Shown here piece after piece: positions 6,816 through 11,967 of a stretch of DNA of 11,967 bases. The position numbers and the translations under genes were made by a program. Positions within the stretch are counted from its first letter, which is position 1. Every line of letters begins with the position of its first letter. Under the pieces are notes generated by a model that made no database searches, was not told where the DNA came from, and saw nothing but the letters and a program-made list of their open reading frames with translations. Source of the stretch: Proteobacteria bacterium UBA5122 (lineage in GTDB: Bacteria > Pseudomonadota > Gammaproteobacteria > Tenderiales > Tenderiaceae); assembly GCA_002415485.1 (NCBI GenBank), contig DHYU01000055.1:1-11967 (forward strand), in the 5' to 3' direction.

Positions 6816-7142
6816 ATGTGGAAGTTTCCAAGGTTGGGGGCTCAAACCGATATGGCAGTGGGCACGGATGGCGTGGTGATGTTTAGCCTTGCCAATTGTC
6901 AGTTTTGTCTGCGTGCGCGGTTATTGCTCGATAAGTCGGGCGTCAAATATGTTGAACATCAGCTGGATCAGGATATGGAAACCCGCCGTTGGGTGATGGA
7001 TAACTCCGGCGGTCGACGGGTGTTGCCGCAGGTGTTTGTCGACGGTCGTCATGTGGCCGGATATTATGAGTTGCATCGGTTGGCGCGAGATGGGCAGTTG
7101 GCCAGGGTGCTGGCCGACAAGCGTGCGAACGGATCTGCCTAG
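6816..7142 (+). CDS. Glutaredoxin-like protein with CQFC active site
   Basis: A 108-residue thioredoxin-fold protein of the glutaredoxin family, expected to be cytosolic. From ATG 6816 the redox motif is C28-Q-F-C31 after the first beta strand (VVMFSLAN, 20-27), unlike the CPYC of classical glutaredoxins. The cis-proline lies in RRVLPQVFVDG (P71), and the glutathione-contacting loop reads VAGYYEL (80-86), with Ala in place of the first Gly of GG. The N-terminal 18 residues precede the fold. The frame stays open upstream to GTG 6756, but ATG 6816 leaves a normal family length; ribosome binding is weak at either. A strong terminator follows. Substrate and partner are unknown; position after arsC-srkA suggests thiol repair or stress work. 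Confidence 0.82.
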   Translation: MWKFPRLGAQTDMAVGTDGVVMFSLANCQFCLRARLLLDKSGVKYVEHQLDQDMETRRWVMDNSGGRRVLPQVFVDGRHVAGYYELHRLARDGQLARVLADKRANGSA

Positions 7143-7164
7143 CAGAGACTGAATTGAATTGCTC

Positions 7165-7188
7165 ACAGCCGCGTTAGCGGCTGTTTTT
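7165..7188 (+). terminator. Rho-independent terminator of the glutaredoxin-like gene
   Basis: ACAGCCGC (7165-7172), loop GTTA, GCGGCTGT (7177-7184): a perfect 8-bp GC-rich stem ending in a run of five T (7184-7188). It lies 23 bases after the stop and separates the upstream genes from purT. Confidence 0.9.
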
Positions 7189-7194
7189 GTTTAA

Positions 7195-7201
7195 AGGGGA
7201 G
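7195..7201 (+). promoter_or_regulatory. purT ribosome binding site
   Basis: AGGGGAG lies 7 bases before ATG 7209, confirming the purT start. It is only a few bases after the upstream terminator, so any purT promoter must overlap the glutaredoxin gene end or the terminator. Confidence 0.8.
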
Positions 7202-7208
7202 TTAGCAG

Positions 7209-8408
7209 ATGAAATTGGGAACACCGTTATCACCTTCCGCCACGCGCGTCATGCTGTTGGGGGCGGGTGAATTGGGAAAAGAAGTGGCGATTGCATTGCA
7301 ACGCCTCGGGGTGGAGGTGATCGCGGTCGATCGCTACGCCAATGCACCGGCCCATCAGGTGGCGCATCGCAGCCATGTGATCGATATGACCGATGGCGCG
7401 GCGTTGAAGGCGCTGGTGAAGCAGGAACAGCCGCACTTGATTGTGCCTGAAATCGAGGCAATTGCGACCGATATGCTGGCCGAGATCGAGTCTGAAGGGC
7501 TGGCGCAGGTGATCCCCACGGCGCGGGCGACGCAGCTGACGATGAACCGCGAGGGCATTCGTCGTCTGGCTGCCGAAACACTGGAGCTGCCGACCTCACG
7601 TTATGCCTTTGCCGATAGTCTTAATACGCTGAAGATGGCGATCGATGGCGGTATTGGTTATCCCTGCCTGGTCAAGCCAGTGATGTCATCGTCGGGCAAG
7701 GGGCAGTCGTTTATCCAGGATCCGTCAGAGGTGGCGGAGGCGTGGGAATACGCACAGTCGGCCGGTCGGGTGAAGGGCGGCCGCGTCATCGTTGAGAGTT
7801 TCATCGATTTTGAGTTTGAGATCACCTTGCTGACGGTGCGTGCGCTGGATGCCAGTGGTGAGGTGCAGACCTATTTCTGCGACCCGATCGGTCATATCCA
7901 GAAGGCCGGTGATTACGTGGAGAGCTGGCAGCCGCAGGGCATGACGGCGACAGCCCTGCGCGAGGCACAGCGCGTGGCGGCGGCAGTGACCGGCAATCTG
8001 GGTGGGCTGGGGCTGTTCGGGGTCGAGCTGTTCGTGAAGGGCGAGCAGGTGTGGTTCAGTGAGGTCAGTCCACGGCCGCACGATACCGGCATGGTCACCA
8101 TGTGCAGCCAATATCAGAATGAATTTGAGCTGCATGCGCGGGCCATCCTTGGGCTGCCGGTCGATACGCGGCTGCGTACGCCGGGGGCGAGTGCAGTTAT
8201 CTACGGTGGAATGGATGCCCAGGGGATCGCGTTTGAAGGTGTGGCAGAGGCCCTGTGGGTGCCAGGCTCACAGGTGCGCTTATTCGGCAAACCCGAGTCG
8301 TTCGTTAAGCGGCGGATGGGGGTTGCCCTGGCGGAGGCGGACAGTGTGGGGCAGGCGCGCAGAAACGCCGCTGAGGTGGCGCAATCCGTCAAGCCTGTCC
8401 GAGGGTAA
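7209..8408 (+). CDS. purT: Formate-dependent phosphoribosylglycinamide formyltransferase PurT
   Basis: ATP-grasp enzyme of purine synthesis, converting GAR, formate and ATP to formyl-GAR, ADP and phosphate without folate. The 399 residues match E. coli PurT (392) throughout. Seen in order: Rossmann-like N-domain with LLGAGELGKE (16-25) and a carboxylate end at VDRYANA (40-46); ATP-grasp region with Lys156 in YPCLVKPVM and the loop SSSGKGQS (160-167); Mg-binding Glu273 (FGVELFV) and Glu285 in SEVSPRPHDTGMVT (284-297), which also holds substrate contacts of the family; and a C-terminal domain with RRMGVALA. No key residue is missing. It runs convergently, 14 bases from the opposing small gene, with no obvious terminator between. 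Confidence 0.98.
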   Translation: MKLGTPLSPSATRVMLLGAGELGKEVAIALQRLGVEVIAVDRYANAPAHQVAHRSHVIDMTDGAALKALVKQEQPHLIVPEIEAIATDMLAEIESEGLAQVIPTARATQLTMNREGIRRLAAETLELPTSRYAFADSLNTLKMAIDGGIGYPCLVKPVMSSSGKGQSFIQDPSEVAEAWEYAQSAGRVKGGRVIVESFIDFEFEITLLTVRALDASGEVQTYFCDPIGHIQKAGDYVESWQPQGMTATALREAQRVAAAVTGNLGGLGLFGVELFVKGEQVWFSEVSPRPHDTGMVTMCSQYQNEFELHARAILGLPVDTRLRTPGASAVIYGGMDAQGIAFEGVAEALWVPGSQVRLFGKPESFVKRRMGVALAEADSVGQARRNAAEVAQSVKPVRG

Positions 8409-8422
8409 ACCTAGGGTAGGCG

Positions 8423-8899
8423 CTAAAACAGCTCTATTGATCCACTGTGCGGGGAGGCGCACTGTTCGGCGCTGGTCGTTTCGAGCTTACCCCTGCGATA
8501 GTGGCGATGCACAATACGTTCTGTAGTGGTGGTATAGCGGCGTTCGATGTCTGTATCGAGCGCTGCCATGCTCGCTGATGTAAGTTGAGTGGGTTCGCTC
8601 AGGGCATCGGCGATTTGCTGGAATAGCCACTGAAAGTGTTCAAGTCTCTGATTTAATTCATCATGTCCCTGAAATGCGATCACCATATTCTGTAGCGCCT
8701 GGTGTACCGCAGGTTGTTCATCCGTCAGATATTCCGCCAATGTGGTATGTGCCTGGATGAGCTGCTGCATGTGGCAGTCGTTGTCGAGGCGAGCTTGATT
8801 GAGTTGACTGAGACCCAGCGCAAGCAACTTGCTTGCGTGCTGCAGGGCACTTTGCAGGTCGTCCTTCGCCTGCGCCGGGTGCTGCACTGAATCTGTCAT
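8423..8899 (-). CDS. Small all-helical protein with possible CheZ-like DxxxQ motif
   Basis: A 158-residue soluble protein that I cannot name with confidence. It is predicted almost wholly helical, with no signal peptide or membrane segment. The stretch IAFQGHDELNQRLEH (74-88) has Asp80 and Gln84 four residues apart, the spacing of the catalytic Asp/Gln pair of CheZ phosphatase (DLTGQ). A later segment DIERRYTTTTERIVH (117-131) is reminiscent of small gammaproteobacterial helical proteins carrying LQFQD-type motifs, as I recall them. The tail (about 140-158) looks disordered. ATG 8899 is chosen because GGAAG lies 7 bases upstream; longer starts at 8929 or 9058 lack a ribosome binding site and add proline- and lysine-rich, unstructured sequence. 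It is divergent from the HDOD gene, hinting at signalling. Function is unproven. Confidence 0.72.
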   Translation of the reverse strand: MTDSVQHPAQAKDDLQSALQHASKLLALGLSQLNQARLDNDCHMQQLIQAHTTLAEYLTDEQPAVHQALQNMVIAFQGHDELNQRLEHFQWLFQQIADALSEPTQLTSASMAALDTDIERRYTTTTERIVHRHYRRGKLETTSAEQCASPHSGSIELF

Positions 8900-8906
8900 G
8901 GCATCG

Positions 8907-8911
8907 CTTCC
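8907..8911 (-). promoter_or_regulatory. Ribosome binding site deciding the start at 8899
   Basis: On the - strand GGAAG lies 7 bases before ATG 8899. The upstream in-frame ATG 8929 has no purine-rich element before it. Confidence 0.5.
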
Positions 8912-9144
8912 ATTCGTTGGGTAAGTCATTGAATTTTTGTGATGGTAACTATAGCGGTCGGCTATGGAGGAAGCTTTATCTTTATGGCAGGTCGGGGGCG
9001 GCGATTCTCTGGGAGGCTTAAGCTTGTTTGAGGGGGGGACGATAGAAAGACAGACCATGCCGCTTTAATAATGCCCGACGATAGAGGGTTGAGAGTGGTT
9101 GCCAAAGAATATATCGAGGGCTGCGCTGATGCTGGCCTCGAAAC
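8912..9144. other. Divergent control region of the helical and HDOD genes
   Basis: This spacer should contain both promoters. Weak candidates are TATAGT on the - strand (8954-8949) and, on the + strand, TTGAGA (9089-9094) with TATATC (9110-9115) at a short 15-base spacing. A small hairpin ATAGC/GCTAT (8951-8965) is also present. No element is strong enough to call a promoter. Confidence 0.35.
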
Positions 9145-9148
9145 GGAG
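9145..9148 (+). promoter_or_regulatory. Ribosome binding site deciding the HDOD start
   Basis: GGAG at 9145-9148 lies 7 bases before ATG 9156. The frame extends upstream to a TTG at 9099, which has no such site. Confidence 0.7.
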
Positions 9149-9155
9149 ATGCGGA

Positions 9156-10040
9156 ATGACTGACAGCAATACAACTACTATCGATCCTAAACAGTTGGTG
9201 GAGGGGGTAGCCAAGTTGGCCTCTCTGCCAGAGGTCTGTGTGCGGGTGAATGAAATGGTGGATGATCCACGCTGTTCGGCTGCAGATATTGGTAAGGTCA
9301 TCTCCCGTGATACTGCGCTTACTGCGCAGTTGCTGAGAATTGCGAATAGTGCCTTTTTTAATTTTCCTTCCAAGGTCGACACGATTGCGCGAGCGATCAC
9401 CGTGATCGGTGAGCGAGAGCTGCGTTATTTGGTGTTGGCGATGTCGGCAGTTCGGGGCTTTGCCAAGATCCCGGTTGAGTTGACAAATATGGCCAGTTTT
9501 TGGCGCCACAGTGTGTACTGTGGTTCGGTGGCGCGGGTATTGGCGCGTAAGTGTCATGTGTTACATAGCGAGCGTTTGTTCGTGGCGGGTTTGTTACATG
9601 ATGTAGGTCTGTTGGTGCTGATGAATCGTTTGCCGGAACAGGAGCGCAAGGCCTTGGCCTTGGCCGATGCCAGTGTGATGAATCTGGCTGAAGCGGAGGC
9701 AGCGCTTTATGGCGGGGTGACGCATGCCGATGTTGGCGCGGCCTTGCTCAGTATGTGGGGTTTGCCGGATATCTTGTGTGAAACGGTGGCATGTCACCAT
9801 CGGGTTGCGGATGCCGAAGAGGCGCGTTTGGATGCGGCGATCATTCATTTGGCCAATGTGGTGGCCAATCGTGCCGAGGCGGCAGATGACTCGACATTCT
9901 GTGCTGAGGATTTTGATCCATTGGCGCTGACGGTGGCGGGGCTGACACCTGCGGATCTAGATGGTTTGGCAGAGGAGGTGGCGCCGATGTTTGTGGAGTC
10001 ATGGGCTCTGATCCAGCCGATGGTCAGGCACGCACAGTGA
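9156..10040 (+). CDS. HDOD-domain signalling protein
   Basis: A 294-residue stand-alone HDOD protein, a family of HD-superfamily relatives found in bacterial regulation of motility, stress and cyclic-dinucleotide pathways, usually without proven enzyme activity. The HDOD core spans about 12-215: LASLPEVCVRVNEM (21-34), DIGKVISRDTALTAQLLRIA (44-63), AITVIGERELRYL (80-92), and AGLLHDVG (144-151) keeping the His148-Asp149 pair. Other conserved-looking histidines are H118 (WRHS), H190 (THADVG) and H214/H215 (CHH), so more metal ligands remain than in strongly degenerate members. There is no receiver, GGDEF or EAL domain. It is transcribed away from the helical DxxxQ protein and ends before a bidirectional terminator. 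Any nucleotide binding or hydrolysis is not shown. Confidence 0.93.
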   Translation: MTDSNTTTIDPKQLVEGVAKLASLPEVCVRVNEMVDDPRCSAADIGKVISRDTALTAQLLRIANSAFFNFPSKVDTIARAITVIGERELRYLVLAMSAVRGFAKIPVELTNMASFWRHSVYCGSVARVLARKCHVLHSERLFVAGLLHDVGLLVLMNRLPEQERKALALADASVMNLAEAEAALYGGVTHADVGAALLSMWGLPDILCETVACHHRVADAEEARLDAAIIHLANVVANRAEAADDSTFCAEDFDPLALTVAGLTPADLDGLAEEVAPMFVESWALIQPMVRHAQ

Positions 10041-10055
10041 TGAATATCGATAGTT

Positions 10056-10085
10056 AAAAAAAGGGGCCTGTATGGCCCCTTTTTT
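10056..10085. terminator. Bidirectional Rho-independent terminator
   Basis: GGGGCC (10063-10068), loop TGTAT, GGCCCC (10074-10079), flanked by seven A (10056-10062) and six T (10080-10085). It works in both directions: 15 bases past the HDOD stop on the + strand and 12 bases past the lipoprotein stop on the - strand. Confidence 0.93.
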
Positions 10086-10097
10086 ATGAGTTTGGTG

Positions 10098-11156
10098 CTA
10101 CATCTTGCCCGCATCCAGTGCCGCACTGAGCGCATCGATCCAGCCGCCGTCCTGGCTGCCGATGGGGGCGGCATCGAACCAGTCCCAGCCAAAAATAATG
10201 ACTTTGCCTTTTCCCCAGGGGGTAACTGTGACGGCAGTGCTGCCGTTGACGTCATCGACGTAGATAGGCACGGTGCCCGTAGGCAAGGTGCCTTGGTTGA
10301 CAGTGGTAATGGAGGTGTTGGCGGCTAGCGTTGACGGTAGGCTTGCAAATGGGGTGCCGTTGGTTTTACTGGTATTGAGCCGGATATTGCCGGCGGGGGC
10401 AGCAGCGGCGAGATTCCAGTTAAAGATCAGGTTGGTTAATTTGAGTCCGTTATCGCCACTGCTGTTGCGAAAGATAATCAGGATTCCTCCACCGCCGACA
10501 TAAGTGGAAATCGCCTGGCGCCCACCCAGAGGGATGTCGATGGATAAGTCCTTCAGCGAAAGCTCAGGGATGGCCATGGCCAGGATATTGGAGCCAACGG
10601 CGACGGCGATGCCGGAGTTGGTGTAGTTGGTAAAGGTGCGGACATCTTCTTTGATGCGGTCGCGGACAGTGGCCTCCAGATTACTCGCTTCAGAACTGGG
10701 GTTGGATGTATTGCTGTAGTTTACATATGCTGGATTGATGAAGACGGCAACGCCGCTGCGAATGCTGACGGCGACTGTTGTGGCGTCTGTGGCATTGACG
10801 TCATCGAAGACGCGCAGTTGAAATAACAATGTGCCGCCGGTTTGTGGCGCGGTGAACGTGCTTTGCACCTTGTCTGGCGTGTTGAGCGTGACTTCGGTGC
10901 CCTCCAGCTGAGTCCAGATATAGGTTTTGATGGGGCCATCGGGGTCTTGGCTGGCGCTGGCATCCAAGGTCACCACTTCGCCGCCGCGTACGGAAATGGC
11001 CGGACCGGCATTGGCGACGGGTTTTTTATTGTCGGCGTCGTTTTTGGGATTGATTGTTGGGGGGGCGCCACCTGATGAACACGCTATTAGCAATGCGCAG
11101 CTTAAGACGATGCTGATGTATTGAACCCAGGCTCGGCCCAGGCGGGGGAAACGCAT
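10098..11156 (-). CDS. Lipoprotein with PKD-like domain and unassigned C-terminal domain
   Basis: A 352-residue predicted outer-membrane or surface lipoprotein. The signal has a basic start (MRFPRLGR), a hydrophobic core, and a lipobox L-I-A-C with lipidated Cys26; Ser27 at +2 favours outer-membrane sorting. A linker leads to a PKD-like beta-sandwich (about 45-132) with KPVANAGP, the LDASASQDPDG turn (64-74), YIWTQ and LRVFDD. The remaining 220 residues are one further domain: an opening strand GVAVFINPAYVNYS (135-148), a YVGGGGILIIF strand (219-229), and a closing VIIFGWDWFDAAP-IGSQDGGW (319-339). This pattern suggests a class I glutamine-amidotransferase/ThuA-like fold, but I cannot name the family. 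ATG 11156 is supported by GGAG 8 bases upstream. Function is unknown; glycan or surface binding is plausible for PKD domains. Confidence 0.85.
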   Translation of the reverse strand: MRFPRLGRAWVQYISIVLSCALLIACSSGGAPPTINPKNDADNKKPVANAGPAISVRGGEVVTLDASASQDPDGPIKTYIWTQLEGTEVTLNTPDKVQSTFTAPQTGGTLLFQLRVFDDVNATDATTVAVSIRSGVAVFINPAYVNYSNTSNPSSEASNLEATVRDRIKEDVRTFTNYTNSGIAVAVGSNILAMAIPELSLKDLSIDIPLGGRQAISTYVGGGGILIIFRNSSGDNGLKLTNLIFNWNLAAAAPAGNIRLNTSKTNGTPFASLPSTLAANTSITTVNQGTLPTGTVPIYVDDVNGSTAVTVTPWGKGKVIIFGWDWFDAAPIGSQDGGWIDALSAALDAGKM

Positions 11157-11164
11157 TCCAACTT

Positions 11165-11168
11165 CTCC
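11165..11168 (-). promoter_or_regulatory. Ribosome binding site deciding the lipoprotein start
   Basis: On the - strand GGAG lies 8 bases before ATG 11156, directly ahead of a signal peptide. This rules out the longer in-frame extension reaching into cysK. Confidence 0.65.
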
Positions 11169-11250
11169 GTGGTGACTGATGGGCGTCATTTTAACTGATG
11201 TATTTCCCAATTGGACGCATGGAATGAGGAAAAGGTTCGTCTTGGAGTAC

Positions 11251-11270
11251 CCCAGGGGAGGTCCCCTGGG
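11251..11270 (-). terminator. Strong hairpin downstream of cysK lacking a T tract
   Basis: CCCAGGGGA (11251-11259) and TCCCCTGGG (11262-11270) are perfectly complementary, giving an 8- to 9-bp GC-rich stem with a tiny loop, 16 bases after the cysK stop. Neither strand has a T run after it, so it may be a pause, mRNA 3'-end stabiliser or attenuator between cysK and the lipoprotein gene rather than a full terminator. Confidence 0.45.
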
Positions 11271-11286
11271 ATAGTGTGTTTCGGTG

Positions 11287-11967
11287 TTAGGCTTCGATAT
11301 CTTCGAACAGGATGGATGACAGGTAGCGCTCACCGGAATCCGGCAGGATGACGACAATGGTCTTGCCCGCCAGCTCGGGGCGTTGCGCCAGACGGTTGGC
11401 TGCAGCCACAGCTGCACCACAGGAGATGCCACAGAGGATGCCCTCCTCGGCTGCCAGGCGGCGCGCCATGGTGATGGCATCTTCGTTGCTGACGCGCTCA
11501 ACACCGTCGATCAGCTCAAGGTCGAGATTGGCGGGGATGAAGCCTGCGCCGATGCCTTGAATCTTGTGTGGTGCAGGTTTGCGTTCTTCACCGGCCAGAG
11601 TCTGAGTGATGACTGGGCTGGCCTCGGGTTCGACGGCGATCGACAGGATCGCCTTGCCTTGTTTTTGTTTGATATAGCGCGAGATGCCGCTGATTGTGCC
11701 ACCGGTGCCAACGCCTGCGACGAGCGCGTCGATGGTGCCTGCGGTGTCTTCCCAGATTTCGGGGCCGGTGGTGGTTTCGTGGATGGCCGGGTTGGCTGGG
11801 TTCGAGAACTGCTGCGGCATAAAGTGTTTGGCTGGGTCTCGTGCAACCAATTCTTCGGCTTTGGCGATGGCTCCAGGCATGCCTTTGGCGCCTTCGGTCA
11901 GCACCAGGTTCGCACCTAGGGCCTTCATGACCTTGCGGCGTTCGATGCTCATGGTCTCGGGCATGGT
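11287..11967 (-). CDS. cysK: Cysteine synthase A, C-terminal part (cut by the window edge)
   Basis: PLP-dependent O-acetylserine sulfhydrylase, making cysteine from O-acetylserine and sulfide. The visible 226 residues correspond to about the last two thirds of the enzyme; the frame continues through the right edge (TMPETMSIERR), so the ATG at 11964 is internal and the PLP lysine is outside the window. Seen: QQFSNPANPAIHE with TTGPEIWEDT, the cofactor-phosphate loop GVGTGGTISG, PHKIQGIGAGFIPANLD, which is characteristic of CysK, GISCGAAVAAA containing the serine near the PLP ring nitrogen, and the terminal ILPDSGERYLS. It ends shortly after LFEDIEA, slightly shorter than E. coli CysK. CysK is favoured over CysM by this signature. 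A strong hairpin follows the stop. Confidence 0.96.
   Translation of the reverse strand, partial: TMPETMSIERRKVMKALGANLVLTEGAKGMPGAIAKAEELVARDPAKHFMPQQFSNPANPAIHETTTGPEIWEDTAGTIDALVAGVGTGGTISGISRYIKQKQGKAILSIAVEPEASPVITQTLAGEERKPAPHKIQGIGAGFIPANLDLELIDGVERVSNEDAITMARRLAAEEGILCGISCGAAVAAANRLAQRPELAGKTIVVILPDSGERYLSSILFEDIEA

Noticed and set aside
8955..8978. Sigma-28-like promoter on the - strand (TAAA ... GCCGACCG)
   Set aside because: The spacing is 12 bases rather than the expected 15 and the -10 box ends in CCG rather than TAA; a nearby TAAA is 18 away.
8984..9031. A 15-codon arginine-rich open frame starting MAGRGRR
   Set aside because: The nearest GGAGG is 13 bases from the ATG, too far, and there is no supporting context.
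8900..9058. N-terminal extension of the helical protein to 9058
   Set aside because: No ribosome binding site precedes it, the added residues look non-coding, and ATG 8899 has GGAAG at good spacing.
9099..9155. N-terminal extension of the HDOD protein
   Set aside because: It needs a TTG start, whereas ATG 9156 has GGAG 7 bases upstream.
11157..11504. N-terminal extension of the lipoprotein into cysK
   Set aside because: The lipoprotein signal peptide begins right at ATG 11156 with a ribosome binding site; the extension overlaps the cysK coding region on the same strand in another frame.
1..11967. CRISPR arrays, tRNA or rRNA genes, insertion sequences, phage or toxin-antitoxin genes
   Set aside because: Looked for by reading both strands; no repeat-spacer array, cloverleaf-like tract, transposase or terminal inverted repeats were seen.

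Overview
The window looks like an ordinary chromosomal segment of a gammaproteobacterium. The evidence is an E. coli-type full-architecture HrpA helicase, SrkA (YihE), formate-dependent PurT, ApaG, a YfgD-type ArsC and CysK, all close to gammaproteobacterial proteins as I know them. The gene order is not that of E. coli, and a type IV pilin and an HDOD protein point to a motile or surface-associated free-living species outside the Enterobacteriaceae. Most genes are GC-rich; the pilin/HAMP pair at 3673-4676 looks more AT-rich. No tRNA, rRNA, CRISPR array, insertion sequence or phage gene was seen, and no gene-free gap exceeds 300 bases.

Layout. 1-3669 (+): hrpA, its N-terminus cut by the window edge. 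3673-4676 (-): a two-gene cassette, a two-TM HAMP-like membrane protein followed by a type IV pilin with a one-base stop/start overlap; the pilin runs tail to tail into hrpA with 3 bases between stop codons. 4767-5147 (-): apaG. 5280-6613 (+): arsC (YfgD type) and srkA, 2 bases apart. 6816-7142 (+): a glutaredoxin-like protein behind a 200-base leader, closed by a clear terminator. 7209-8408 (+): purT. 8423-8899 (-): a small helical protein with a possible CheZ-like DxxxQ motif. 9156-10040 (+): an HDOD signalling protein, divergent from the helical protein. A bidirectional terminator at 10056-10085 separates it from a PKD-domain lipoprotein (10098-11156, -). cysK (11287-11967, -) is cut by the right edge.

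How the genes may work together. Three thiol- or stress-linked genes stand in a row: ArsC-like oxidoreductase, SrkA kinase and a CxxC glutaredoxin-like protein. In E. coli srkA lies directly upstream of dsbA, so the link of this kinase to thiol chemistry recurs here with different partners. The pilin cassette, the HDOD protein and the DxxxQ helical protein suggest surface motility or signalling functions. The least described parts are the pilin/HAMP cassette, the DxxxQ protein and the C-terminal domain of the lipoprotein. I see no convincing new multi-gene system; those three are the best leads.
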